33,755 nt of DNA from an uncultured Gluconobacter sp. (GCA_937880175.1 CALFLO010000030.1:1-33755); one strand, 5' to 3'. Counted from the first letter of the stretch, positions 24,433 to 32,770 are shown. Notes: generated from the sequence alone by a model not told the origin. Made by a program: numbers and translations.

Positions 24433-25596
24433 TCAGCCCAGCACGGAGAGGTCCGTCAACCGTCGATGTTCTTCCATCGCGAAACGATCGGTCATTCCGG
24501 CAATATAATCGGCCACCAGACGCCTGCGCTGCACGTCATCGGCAGCTTTCGCGTGCCCCCGCAGGGGATCGGGCAGAAGGCCGGGATCTTCGGACAGGAT
24601 GTCGAAGATTTCCCGCACTGCGATCTTCGCCTTGCGGGCCATGCGGTTGACGCGCCAGTGCCGGTACATGTTGGCATAGAGAAACTTGCGGATGGCCTTG
24701 TTGGCTTCCCGCATTTCCGGGCTGAACGCCACCACGGGATAGCCGGCATTGCGGATATCGTCCGCCGATTGCGGGTTGAGTGCTTCGAGATTGCGGCGCG
24801 TCTGATCCGTCAGGTCGGTGGCGAGCTGGTTGATGACGACGCGGATGGTTTCATGCCGCACGCGCTGCGCCTGATCGGACGCCTCACGCCCGATCTGCCG
24901 CTCCATCTCACGGGACCGGCGCAGGGCTTCACCGACCAGCGGCAGGTCTTCGATATCCTCAAAAGACAGCAGCCCGGCGCGCAGGCCGTCATCGAGATCA
25001 TGGCCGTGATAGGCGATATCGTCCGACATGGCCGCGACCTGCGCTTCGGCCGAGGCATGACTTTGCAGGTCCAGATGGTGTTTTGCGTCGTAGTCCACGA
25101 AATAGGGCGTCGGGCGTTTGACCGGGCCGTTATGCTTGGCTAACCCTTCCAGGGCCTCCCAGGTCAGGTTCAGGCCATCGAAGGCGTGGTAACGCGCTTC
25201 GAGCGCGGTCACGAGACGCAGGGACTGGGTGTTGTGATCGAAACCGCCCCAGTCCTTCATCGCGAGAGACAGTGCATCCTCACCGGCATGACCAAACGGC
25301 GTATGACCGAGGTCGTGGGCGAGCGACACGGTTTCCGTCAGGTCCTCGTTGAGGTCCAGACTGCGGGCAATGGAACGCGCGATCTGCGCGACTTCGAGCG
25401 AATGCGTCAGGCGCGTGCGGAAGAAATCGCCTTCATGGTTGATGAAGACCTGCGTCTTGTATTGCAGGGTGCGGAACCCGGCCGAGTGCAGCACGCGGTC
25501 ACGGTCCCGCTGCCATGGAGAGCGGACCGGGCTTTCCACTTCGGGATAGAGCCTGCCCCGGGAGCCGGAGTCCTGTACCGCGTAGATTGCTACCAT
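24433..25596 (-). CDS. dgt: Deoxyguanosinetriphosphate triphosphohydrolase-like protein
   Basis: 387 aa HD-domain hydrolase that splits dNTP to nucleoside and triphosphate, trimming dNTP pools. The metal site is visible as RTRLTHSLEVAQIAR (His) and AHDLGHTPFGHAGEDAL (His-Asp), with SDDIAYHGHDLDDGL further on. Length fits the shorter alphaproteobacterial dgt-like group rather than E. coli Dgt (about 505). I chose ATG 25596 (CAGGA 9 nt upstream); a TTG precedes it directly. It is the first gene of the nine-gene run and is divergent from erpA. Substrate preference for dGTP is assumed from the family. Confidence 0.94.
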   Translation of the reverse strand: MVAIYAVQDSGSRGRLYPEVESPVRSPWQRDRDRVLHSAGFRTLQYKTQVFINHEGDFFRTRLTHSLEVAQIARSIARSLDLNEDLTETVSLAHDLGHTPFGHAGEDALSLAMKDWGGFDHNTQSLRLVTALEARYHAFDGLNLTWEALEGLAKHNGPVKRPTPYFVDYDAKHHLDLQSHASAEAQVAAMSDDIAYHGHDLDDGLRAGLLSFEDIEDLPLVGEALRRSREMERQIGREASDQAQRVRHETIRVVINQLATDLTDQTRRNLEALNPQSADDIRNAGYPVVAFSPEMREANKAIRKFLYANMYRHWRVNRMARKAKIAVREIFDILSEDPGLLPDPLRGHAKAADDVQRRRLVADYIAGMTDRFAMEEHRRLTDLSVLG

Positions 25597-25729
25597 CAAG
25601 ACATGTCCTGTGTGTGAGCCGCCTGTCCGTAAACTTCGCCCGCAGGCCTTCCGGCCGGTAGAGCGCCGTCTGCGGCTGGATTACACGCTCATTCTACGCC
25701 AGCCCCACGTCCGCGCAACCACGGAGCCT

Positions 25730-25759
25730 TTGCCCTTCGGGCCTCTCTGACCATATAAT
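25730..25759 (+). promoter_or_regulatory. Predicted sigma-70-type promoter of erpA-xthA
   Basis: TTGCCC (25730-25735) and a perfect TATAAT (25754-25759) are separated by 18 nt, about 71 nt before the erpA start. This is the best -10 I found in the window. Nothing resembling an IscR site is obvious beside it. Confidence 0.6.
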
Positions 25760-25829
25760 CAGGACCGCAGCCGTCTTGCTGGGCCGTACAGGGTCCAGCC
25801 GCCTTTTCAGATTTCGGGAACACACACCC

Positions 25830-26174
25830 ATGTCCGACACCGTGCCTTTCAGCATTTCCGCCAGCGCCGCCGCCCGCATCAAGGACATCATCGCAGCCCA
25901 GCCCGAGCCGGAAGGGCTTGCGCTGCGCGTTGCGGTTCTGGCGGGAGGCTGCAACGGGTTTCAGTATCAGTTCCGGCTGGAGCGGGATCAGGCGACAGAT
26001 GATGTCGTCATCGAGCGCGATGGTGCGAAGGTGTTCGTTGATACGACCAGCCTGGATCTGCTGGAGAATGCGGAACTGGAATTCGTGGACAAGCTGATGG
26101 GGGCGCATTTCACGGTCACGAACCCCAATGCGGCCTCGTCCTGTGGTTGTGGCACCAGCTTCTCACTGGCGTGA
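25830..26174 (+). CDS. erpA: Iron-sulfur cluster insertion protein ErpA
   Basis: 114 aa A-type carrier that delivers Fe-S clusters to apoproteins. The three ligand cysteines are present: Cys41 in AGGCNGFQY, and Cys105 and Cys107 in the C-terminal SCGCG. The usual GGCSG is GGCNG here, a mild change. I chose ATG 25830 since the homologous region begins there; the frame extends upstream to 25776 and no ribosome site is strong (CGGGAA only). A good promoter precedes it. It is followed by xthA after 4 nt and is divergent from dgt, an arrangement common in alphaproteobacteria as I recall it. Confidence 0.94.
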   Translation: MSDTVPFSISASAAARIKDIIAAQPEPEGLALRVAVLAGGCNGFQYQFRLERDQATDDVVIERDGAKVFVDTTSLDLLENAELEFVDKLMGAHFTVTNPNAASSCGCGTSFSLA

Positions 26175-26178
26175 TCCG

Positions 26179-26955
26179 ATGAGCCCGACGCCGTTCACCT
26201 TCGCAAGCTGGAACATCAATTCCATCCGCGCCCGCGCCCATCATGTTCAGGACTGGCTGGAGCGCCATCCGGAATGTGATCTGCTGTGCCTTCAGGAAAT
26301 CAAATGCGAGGACAGCCAGTTCCCGGCCGTGTTTGCGGAAGCCGGGCTGCATGTCGCGACTTCGGGGCAGAAAGCCTATAACGGCGTTGCCCTGATCGGG
26401 CGGCGGCCTTTCACCGTCACGCATCATGCGCTGCCGGGATTTGAGCATCCGTCCGCCCGCTATATCGAGACGGAACTCGACGGGATCACGATCGGCAATC
26501 TTTATCTGCCCAACGGCAATTCCGGCGGCGAAGATGGTTACGCGACCAAGCTCGCCTTCTTTGATGCGCTGGCAGCCCGGGCGCGGGTTCTGCTTGATGC
26601 GGAAAAGCCGTTCGCGTTCATCGGGGATTTCAATGTCTGCCCGACGGACGAGGATTTGGCCCCCGGTGCCCTCTCCCCCAATGATGCACTGGTCCGTCCC
26701 GAGACACGTGCGGCCTTCCGCAGGCTGGAATGGATGGGACTGACGGACGCCCTGCGTGCCCTGCATCCTGCCGGGCGGCATTACACGTTCTGGGACTATC
26801 AGGCGGCGGCGTTCCAGCGGAACTCCGGGCTACGGATCGATCATGCGCTGCTGTCCGCGCGTCTGACAGAGCGGCTGAAATCCTTCGTGATCGACCGGGA
26901 CGAGCGGAGCAAAGAAAAAGCCTCCGATCACGTCCCGGTTCTTGTCACGGTCTGA
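26179..26955 (+). CDS. xthA: Exodeoxyribonuclease III
   Basis: 258 aa Mg2+-dependent AP endonuclease/3'-5' exonuclease of base-excision repair. The EEP-fold motifs are in order: ASWNINSIRAR at the N-terminus, LQEIKCED (catalytic Glu), NLYLPNG, IGDFNVCPTDEDL (Asp/Asn pair), and the C-terminal RIDHALLS and SDHVPV with the catalytic Asp-His. Length is slightly under E. coli XthA (268). The start at 26179 is 4 nt after the erpA stop with no good ribosome site, so translation is probably coupled. A longer frame from 26128 overlaps erpA and is not homologous. Confidence 0.96.
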   Translation: MSPTPFTFASWNINSIRARAHHVQDWLERHPECDLLCLQEIKCEDSQFPAVFAEAGLHVATSGQKAYNGVALIGRRPFTVTHHALPGFEHPSARYIETELDGITIGNLYLPNGNSGGEDGYATKLAFFDALAARARVLLDAEKPFAFIGDFNVCPTDEDLAPGALSPNDALVRPETRAAFRRLEWMGLTDALRALHPAGRHYTFWDYQAAAFQRNSGLRIDHALLSARLTERLKSFVIDRDERSKEKASDHVPVLVTV

Positions 26956-26962
26956 CAGCGAA

Positions 26963-26991
26963 AAGGAGCCGAAGACACATTTCGGCCCCTT
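26963..26991. terminator. Bidirectional hairpin between xthA and the WxPGH protein gene
   Basis: AAGG-A-GCCGAA (26963-26973) pairs with TTCGGC-C-CCTT (26981-26991), 10 pairs with one internal mismatch and a 7-nt loop. It lies 7 nt past the xthA stop and 6 nt past the convergent small gene's stop. There are A and T tracts only at its flanks. Confidence 0.6.
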
Positions 26992-26997
26992 CCCGTA

Positions 26998-27270
26998 TCA
27001 GGCGTGACGCAGATTGGGTTTTCGCGTCAGATGGCCCGGCTGCCACTGATAGCCATTCCCGCTCCAGCGCCAGTGCCCCGGAACCCAGCGCATTCCGTTC
27101 CCATGTGCCGGGATGGGCTCGGGCAGGACATGCGGCGGCGGAGGCGGCTGACGATAGGGGCCGCTATAGGGCACGAACTGTGCATGGGCTGTTCCCGTCA
27201 TTGGCGCAATCGCCATCGTACCTGCAAACAGGGCGGAAACAGCCAAGATCCCTGACAGATGTTTCAGCAT
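26998..27270 (-). CDS. Small exported WxPGH-repeat protein
   Basis: 90 aa. The signal peptide covers residues 1-30, ending in AHA. The mature chain is Pro-rich (five Pro in a row), then has two similar short units, WVPGHWRW and YQWQPGHL, a WxPGH pattern found in many small proteobacterial envelope proteins of the YXWGXW/WxxGxW kind. The function of these is not established. I chose ATG 27270 because AAGGAG lies 7 nt upstream; an earlier in-frame ATG is at 27288. It is convergent with xthA and divergent from the secreted 340-aa gene. Confidence 0.75.
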   Translation of the reverse strand: MLKHLSGILAVSALFAGTMAIAPMTGTAHAQFVPYSGPYRQPPPPPHVLPEPIPAHGNGMRWVPGHWRWSGNGYQWQPGHLTRKPNLRHA

Positions 27271-27446
27271 CAATGCTCTCCTTCTCATGACGCCTTGTCA
27301 CGGAAAGATGATGCCATTGCGCTGTTGACGCCGATGCGGCGCATCTGTGGCGGAATCCTGGCAACGCATGATTTTATGTTTCCTTCCTACTTGCAGAGGC
27401 CGCCTGACGCCTGTTTCATGACTGTAATGCGGGAGGCCTCAGGAAC

Positions 27447-28469
27447 ATGAGAAAGAAAAGACCCCGTCTTCCACGAATCTGCATGAGCCTGCTTGGCCTT
27501 CTTTCCGCAATATCCGCCCCTGCGGCCATGTGCACGGATGTCAGTGCCTGCATCGATACGGCCACAATTCTTCCCCTGCTGGGCGGACGAGGTGACTCAC
27601 CGATTATCCCCGTCATCGTGGGGCCACGTGATGCCGCAATGTTCCTGACATTCGACAGTACCAGCAATATGGTCTGGAACACGCACGATGTCGGTTTCCC
27701 GCCCACGGGAGGGCTTGTGCGTTTTCAGAAAGACGATGGTACCGAACTCCATCCCTCGCAGACAAAACTCGAAAATTTTCAGATCGGTCAGTCAGGTCCC
27801 TCGAACATCGCGGCAGTCCTTCTAGACCGCGCACCGGAACAGAGTGTTGCAGGCCGCTCCATTATCGGCGTTCTGGGACGAGAGGCTTTTTCGCATGGGC
27901 AGGTACTTCTGGACGAGCCACATGGGAAACTTGCTTTTATCGAGATCAGTGATCGAAAAGCCTGCGCCAGTACGGAACAGGATCTGCTTGGAGGAAATGC
28001 ACAGTCGGTTCCGCTTATGGACGGTGGCATAATCCCCTCCGCCATTCCTGTCACGATTGACCATAAAACACGCCTTGCAGGTCTGGACCCGGATCTGACA
28101 GATAATGCCGTCCCGGCTGACTGGATCGATCCCTCGCATTTGCCAGCCGAAACTTTAAAAACGGCGCCAGCGGTCCAGACACGATATCTGGACACCATGG
28201 TCTGGGGCAAACGCATCGCCCTGCCTGACTATGCCATTGGTGACGCACCAGGCCACACAATGATGGTGGTCGTGGAGCCGAAGATTCTGCGAGCCGTGCT
28301 GGGCGCGCCTTTTTTTGCCCATCGAATGGTGCTGTTTGACTATCCCAACCGGCGGGTCCTGTTTCAAAGTATCGACACTGAAACGCTGCCACCGGCAAAA
28401 CATCTGCATTTCGATATAAGCACGGCCACCAATGTCAGTGTTCGCAACCGTATGGGGCAGTTGAAATAA
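27447..28469 (+). CDS. Secreted protein with degenerate pepsin/retropepsin-like fold
   Basis: 340 aa. A basic signal peptide (1-27, ending PAA) is followed by two lobes that each look like half of an aspartic protease. Lobe 1 has AMFLTFDSTSNMVW at about 64-77, where Asp70-Ser-Thr-Ser replaces DTGS. It also has GVLGREAFSHGQVLLD, like the conserved ILG turn. Lobe 2 has LDPDLTDNAVP (Asp214) in the place of a second DTG, then LGAPFFAHRMVLFDYPNRRVLF. Neither lobe keeps DTG or DSG, so proteolysis is unlikely unless the alignment is wrong. GGAGG lies 10 nt upstream. The DNA is visibly more AT-rich than its neighbours. I do not know its role. Confidence 0.75.
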   Translation: MRKKRPRLPRICMSLLGLLSAISAPAAMCTDVSACIDTATILPLLGGRGDSPIIPVIVGPRDAAMFLTFDSTSNMVWNTHDVGFPPTGGLVRFQKDDGTELHPSQTKLENFQIGQSGPSNIAAVLLDRAPEQSVAGRSIIGVLGREAFSHGQVLLDEPHGKLAFIEISDRKACASTEQDLLGGNAQSVPLMDGGIIPSAIPVTIDHKTRLAGLDPDLTDNAVPADWIDPSHLPAETLKTAPAVQTRYLDTMVWGKRIALPDYAIGDAPGHTMMVVVEPKILRAVLGAPFFAHRMVLFDYPNRRVLFQSIDTETLPPAKHLHFDISTATNVSVRNRMGQLK

Positions 28470-28493
28470 CGGTCACGGACACACCGAGACCGT

Positions 28494-29057
28494 TCAGTTC
28501 AGGAACGGCTTGCCTTCATGCGCCACGAGCAGGTCATGCAGATCAGTGGCGTGATCTTCCTCGTCGGCCAGGAAGCCTTCGAGCATGATGCGGGTTGTGG
28601 GATCGTTGTCGCCGAAATAGCGGATGAGTTCCTGATAATGCTCGATCACGACGCGCTCGGCGATCAGGTCCTGCTTCACCATTTCAACGAGATTACCGCC
28701 ATTGCCGTATTCAGTGGCGGAGCGCGTAACCAGACCTTCGGGGTTAAAGTTCGGCACGCCACCAAGCTGGTCGATGCGGTTTGCGGCCGCCAGCATGTGC
28801 TTGCGCTCGGACGCTGCGTGTTCGTTGAACTCGGCCCCGACGCTCTCGCTGGTCAGGCCTTCGACGGAAATGGCGTGCATCGTGTAGCGCAGGACGCAGA
28901 CCAGTTCGGTCGCTACAACGGCCTGAAGGATGTCGATCGCCGTCTTGACGTCGCCCTTGTAGGTGGCGGTCACGGCACCATCATCGAGGGACTTCTTCGC
29001 ATTGGCGCGCAGCGTCTGCACGTCTGTCAGGAAGGCGTTTTTCTTGTCGTCAGCCAT
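28494..29057 (-). CDS. Ferritin-like/bacterioferritin-family protein
   Basis: 187 aa four-helix-bundle protein. Iron-ligand residues are visible as Glu51 (ATELVCVLRY), ExxH at Glu84-His87 (ASERKHML), Glu134 (AERVVIEHYQ) and ExxH at Glu166-His169 (ADEEDHATDL), the paired pattern of a di-iron ferroxidase centre. It is longer than classical bacterioferritin (about 158) by an N-terminal stretch of about 35 aa. It could store iron or detoxify Fe and peroxide; a heme-ligating Met was not identified. I chose ATG 29057 because AAGG is 11 nt upstream. The strong aspS terminator lies just upstream, so it needs its own promoter in 29058-29133, where I see no convincing one. Confidence 0.83.
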   Translation of the reverse strand: MADDKKNAFLTDVQTLRANAKKSLDDGAVTATYKGDVKTAIDILQAVVATELVCVLRYTMHAISVEGLTSESVGAEFNEHAASERKHMLAAANRIDQLGGVPNFNPEGLVTRSATEYGNGGNLVEMVKQDLIAERVVIEHYQELIRYFGDNDPTTRIMLEGFLADEEDHATDLHDLLVAHEGKPFLN

Positions 29058-29130
29058 GGGAAAGTCTGCCTTGGATATTGGGATCTGTTTCTCCAACGAT
29101 AGAAATGACGAAGTGTTGCAGGCGACATAA

Positions 29131-29165
29131 AAAAACCGGCATCTCCCGAATGGAAGATGCCGGTT
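29131..29165 (-). terminator. Rho-independent terminator of aspS
   Basis: On the minus strand an 11-bp perfect stem (29165-29155 with 29144-29134), with a 10-nt loop, runs directly into a T-run, beginning 30 nt past the aspS stop. This is the clearest intrinsic terminator in the window. Confidence 0.88.
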
Positions 29166-29194
29166 CTGAAACAGCAAAAAAGGCTGCGTCAGGC

Positions 29195-30991
29195 TTACTT
29201 GCTGGCGGTCGGCTTGGGCTTCGGCAGGTCGAGCGCGAGATGCAGCTCTTTCAAACGGGCCGGTTCGATCGGGGCCGGGGCTTCCATCATCAGGTCCTCG
29301 CCACTCTGGTTGAGCGGGAAGAGAATGACTTCGCGGATGTTCGGCTCATCGGCCAGCAGCATCACGATACGGTCTACGCCCGGTGCTGCACCACCATGCG
29401 GCGGGGCACCATAACGGAAGGCGTTCAGCATGCCGCCGAAGCGCTCTTCCACGACCTCGGGGCCGTAGCCTGCGATCTGGAAGGCACGCAGCATGACTTC
29501 CGGCAGATGGTTCCGGATCGCACCCGAGGACAGCTCCACGCCATTGCAGACGATGTCGTACTGGTAGGCGTTGATCGTCAGCGGGTCCTGCGTGTTCAGC
29601 GCCTCGAGGCCGCCCTGCGGCATGGAGAACGGGTTGTGCGAGAAGTCGACCTTCCCGGTTTCCTCGTTCAGCTCAAACATGGGGAAGTCCACGACCCAGC
29701 AGAAGCGGAACGCGTTCTTCTCGATCAGGTCCAGCTCGGTTGCGACCTTGGTGCGGACGACGCCAGAGAACTTGGCGACCTCATCACCCTTGCCTGCTGC
29801 GAAGAACACGGCGTCACCAGCCTTCAGGCCGCAGGCTTCGCGGATGCTCTCGACGCGCTCGGCTTCAAGGTTCTTGGCAATCGGGCCCTTGCCGCCTTCG
29901 GCTTCGAAAATGATGTAGCCCAGACCGCCGGCTCCGCTTTCACGCGCCCAGGTGTTGAGCTTGTCGAAGAAGCCGCGAGGACGATCACCCGCACCCGGAG
30001 CCGGGATCGCACGGATCTGTCCGCCCGAGGCTGCGATCTTGGCAAACAGGCCGAAGCCGGAATCGCGGAAGGCTTCCGTGACGTCCTTGATGATCAGCGG
30101 ATTGCGCAGATCCGGCTTGTCGGAGCCGTAGTCACGCATGGCGTCGGCATACGGAATACGCGGGAATGCACCGTCCGTGATCTTCCAGCCTTCAGGCGTG
30201 AACTCGTTGAACACGCCGGCGAGAACCGGCTCAAGCACGGTGAAGACGTCTTCCTGCGTGACGAAGGACATCTCGAAATCGAGCTGATAGAACTCGCCCG
30301 GGCTGCGGTCAGCGCGCGAGGCTTCGTCACGGAAACAGGGCGCGATCTGAAAATAGCGGTCGAAACCGGCGACCATGGCAAGCTGCTTGAACTGCTGCGG
30401 CGCCTGCGGCAGGGCGTAGAACTTGCCCGGATGCAGACGGGCCGGGACGAGGAAGTCACGCGCGCCTTCGGGAGACGAGGCCGTCAGGATCGGGGTCTGG
30501 AACTCGGTGAAGCCCTGCGCGATCATGCGCTGACGCAGGCTCGTGATGACCTTGCTGCGGAGCAGGATGTTCTGGTGCATCTTGTCGCGGCGCAGGTCGA
30601 TGTAGCGATACTTCAGGCGCAGGTCTTCGGGGTAGTTCTCGTTACCCGCGACCTGGAACGGCAGGACTTCGGCGCTGGAACGGATTTCCAGAGCCTCGGC
30701 CAGAACTTCCACATCACCGGTCGGCAGGTTCGGATTGCGCTGCGATCCATGACGCACCACGACCTTGCCGGTCACGGTAATGACGCTCTCGACGCGCAGA
30801 CGCTCTGCCTTTTCCAGCAGGTCCGTGCCGGAGGGGATGACGATCTGCGTCACGCCGTAATGGTCGCGCAGATCGATGAACAGCAGGCCGCCATGATCGC
30901 GCTTGCTGTGCACCCAGCCGGAGAGACGGACGACCTGTCCGGCATTCTCCTCACGCAGGGCGCTACAGTCATGGGTGCGGTATGGATGCAT
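29195..30991 (-). CDS. aspS: Aspartate--tRNA ligase
   Basis: 598 aa bacterial-type class IIb synthetase. The N-terminal OB-fold anticodon domain (VRLSGWVHSKRDHGGLLFIDLRD in fragments) is followed by motif 2 FRDEASRADRSPGEFYQLD, an inserted GAD domain, and motif 3 with GVDRIVMLLADEPNIREVILFP near the C-terminus. I chose ATG 30991, since AGAGG lies 6 nt upstream; the frame's earlier TTG at 31006 overlaps this site. If the genome lacks AsnRS, this enzyme may be non-discriminating and make Asp-tRNA-Asn for GatCAB; that cannot be decided here. A TTGACA hexamer at 31059-31054 could be its -35, but no good -10 follows. Confidence 0.96.
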   Translation of the reverse strand: MHPYRTHDCSALREENAGQVVRLSGWVHSKRDHGGLLFIDLRDHYGVTQIVIPSGTDLLEKAERLRVESVITVTGKVVVRHGSQRNPNLPTGDVEVLAEALEIRSSAEVLPFQVAGNENYPEDLRLKYRYIDLRRDKMHQNILLRSKVITSLRQRMIAQGFTEFQTPILTASSPEGARDFLVPARLHPGKFYALPQAPQQFKQLAMVAGFDRYFQIAPCFRDEASRADRSPGEFYQLDFEMSFVTQEDVFTVLEPVLAGVFNEFTPEGWKITDGAFPRIPYADAMRDYGSDKPDLRNPLIIKDVTEAFRDSGFGLFAKIAASGGQIRAIPAPGAGDRPRGFFDKLNTWARESGAGGLGYIIFEAEGGKGPIAKNLEAERVESIREACGLKAGDAVFFAAGKGDEVAKFSGVVRTKVATELDLIEKNAFRFCWVVDFPMFELNEETGKVDFSHNPFSMPQGGLEALNTQDPLTINAYQYDIVCNGVELSSGAIRNHLPEVMLRAFQIAGYGPEVVEERFGGMLNAFRYGAPPHGGAAPGVDRIVMLLADEPNIREVILFPLNQSGEDLMMEAPAPIEPARLKELHLALDLPKPKPTASK

Positions 30992-31084
30992 GTCGGGCCT
31001 CTTCAACGTCCTGTGCGGATAAGTGCGCGCAGGAAGCCGGGACGGCCCTCTGATGTCAAGTTTTCTGCGACTTCACAGCCGCGT

Positions 31085-32656
31085 TCAGGCCTTTTCCTGC
31101 ATGAAACCATCGAAATCGACCGCAGCCCGCGCCATGTCGGCTGCATGCCCGGCCCCGGCCAGTGCGACCGGCTTTCCATCCTTGAGATAGGTGGCGAGGA
31201 ACTTGAAACCGCGGATATCGCCTTCCAGCGCCACGCTATCGAAGCTCTCGCCCCAGCCCAGGAGCTCGATTTTCTTGCCGAACTGCTGGGTCCAGAACCA
31301 CGGCATCGGAACATTCGGGGTGTCATGCCCCATCATCGCAAGCGCTGCGATGCGCCCCTGCACTTCGGCGTGACGCCAGTGCTCGATTCGCCGGGGTGCG
31401 CCATCATGGAAGACAGCGGAGGCATCGCCAGCTGCATAGACACCGGGATAGGCCACGACCTCATCGCCCTGCGTCACCCGCATCTGGCCGTTCACGACAA
31501 TTGCACCGTGTTCGTCACGCTCCAGCCCCGACACATAATCCGTAACCGGCGTCACCCCCACACCCAGAAGCACGAAAGCGGCGGGCAGACGGGTACCATC
31601 GTCGAGTTCTACGCCTGACGCCGCTCCATCCTTGCCGTCATCCGCATAGATCTCCGTGACCCGGGCGTCCGAAACGAATGCCACGCCGTTTTCTTCGTGC
31701 AGTTGCCGCAGGCGAATGCCGATTTCGCGGCCGAACTGCTTTTCCATCGGGATTTCACTGTCAGAGATGATCGTCACGCCCACGCCCCGCTGACGCAGGG
31801 ATGACGCCGCCTCAAGACCGATGAACCCTGCCCCCACGATGGTGACCGCCAGGTTCGCGTCAAGAATGGCTGCGATCCGCTCCGCGTCTGCTTCGCGGTG
31901 CAGCGTATAGACGCCCTTCATGTCCACGCCGGGAATGTCCGGCTTTCTGGTCACGGCCCCCGTGGCGATCAGGACGTGATCGGCACTCAGTTCCGTTCCG
32001 TCCTGCAATTTGGCCGTGCGGGTCTGCGGATCGAACTGCGCCACATGCCCCCGGACCCGGGTGATGCCGCGTTCGGTATAGAATTCCTCTTCCCGCACGG
32101 GCGGCGCATGAGCCTTTTCGGATTCGCTGACGAGGACGGTCTTGCTCAGGGCCGTGCGGTCGTAAGGAAGGTCTTTTTCTTCACTCACCATCGTGATGGT
32201 GCCCGCAAACCCTTCCGCCCGGAGCGTCACCGCCGCGCTGACAGCCGCAGCCCCGGCACCAAGGAGCAGTACGCTCTCGTTTTCCTGCCGTTTTTCCGGA
32301 GCCTGCCGCAGCTTCGGCTTCAGCCCGACCAGTACCCTGCCATCCACGATCTGGACCGGATATTGCGGCAACGGATCAAGGGCCAGCGGTTCAACGAGGC
32401 TGCCATCCGTCGCGTCAAAAACAGCCTTGTGCCAGGGGCAGACCAGCACACTGCCTTTTTCCGTCCGGCAGAAGGCGCCCTGTTCCAGCGGGGCTTCCTT
32501 ATGGGGGCACTTGCCCGCAAAGCCATGCACGCTGTCCCCGTCCCGGATGAGCACCACTGGCGTGCCATCCAGGGAAAATGGCGTGATCTTCCCGTCTTCG
32601 AGCGTATCGACAGCACAGAGATCGCGGAAATCGGCGTTCGGGACGGATTGAGACAT
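31085..32656 (-). CDS. Rieske-FAD NAD(P)H oxidoreductase (AIFM3-like)
   Basis: 523 aa two-domain redox protein. The N-terminal Rieske [2Fe-2S] domain has Cys50-x-His52 (CPHKEAPL) and Cys73-x2-His76 (CPWH). A pyridine-nucleotide-disulfide oxidoreductase module follows: FAD motif GAGAAA at 133-138, NAD(P) motif VGAGFIGLEAA around 267, and the second FAD motif YAAGDASAVF near 410, then a reductase C-terminal domain. The architecture matches apoptosis-inducing-factor-like reductases such as AIFM3 or the reductases of Rieske oxygenases. No oxygenase or ferredoxin gene is near, so the electron acceptor is unknown. GGAGG lies 9 nt before the ATG. aspS begins 93 nt downstream. Confidence 0.9.
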   Translation of the reverse strand: MSQSVPNADFRDLCAVDTLEDGKITPFSLDGTPVVLIRDGDSVHGFAGKCPHKEAPLEQGAFCRTEKGSVLVCPWHKAVFDATDGSLVEPLALDPLPQYPVQIVDGRVLVGLKPKLRQAPEKRQENESVLLLGAGAAAVSAAVTLRAEGFAGTITMVSEEKDLPYDRTALSKTVLVSESEKAHAPPVREEEFYTERGITRVRGHVAQFDPQTRTAKLQDGTELSADHVLIATGAVTRKPDIPGVDMKGVYTLHREADAERIAAILDANLAVTIVGAGFIGLEAASSLRQRGVGVTIISDSEIPMEKQFGREIGIRLRQLHEENGVAFVSDARVTEIYADDGKDGAASGVELDDGTRLPAAFVLLGVGVTPVTDYVSGLERDEHGAIVVNGQMRVTQGDEVVAYPGVYAAGDASAVFHDGAPRRIEHWRHAEVQGRIAALAMMGHDTPNVPMPWFWTQQFGKKIELLGWGESFDSVALEGDIRGFKFLATYLKDGKPVALAGAGHAADMARAAVDFDGFMQEKA

Positions 32657-32732
32657 TGGATATGGCCTCCCGGGCGGGAAAAGGGACAGTCATGAGAGCG
32701 AACGCAGCATAGGCCGCCGGGTTGGCAAACAT

Positions 32733-32770
32733 CAAAAAACCCGCCCGGATATCGTGTCCGGACGGGCTTT
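32733..32770 (-). terminator. Rho-independent terminator of the DUF2076 gene
   Basis: On the minus strand a 10-bp GC-rich stem (32766-32757 with 32749-32740, one G-U pair) with a 7-nt loop is followed by T residues at 32739-32734. It lies about 33 nt after the stop. Confidence 0.85.

Noticed and set aside
22398..24650. 750-codon open frame opposite argS
   Set aside because: It runs antisense through argS, the start of the SPOR gene and the end of dgt, and its composition is a mirror of those GC-rich codons. No domain is recognisable.
25620..25760. Possible tRNA or small RNA gene between dgt and erpA
   Set aside because: No cloverleaf or CCA end. Only the erpA promoter is convincing in this gap.
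27822..28409. Several minus-strand frames within the secreted 340-aa gene
   Set aside because: Antisense shadows; the plus-strand frame has a GGAGG site and a signal peptide.
29078..31618. 846-codon open frame opposite aspS
   Set aside because: It is the antisense shadow of aspS and of the Rieske/FAD gene. The real genes show clear family motifs and ribosome sites; this frame has none.
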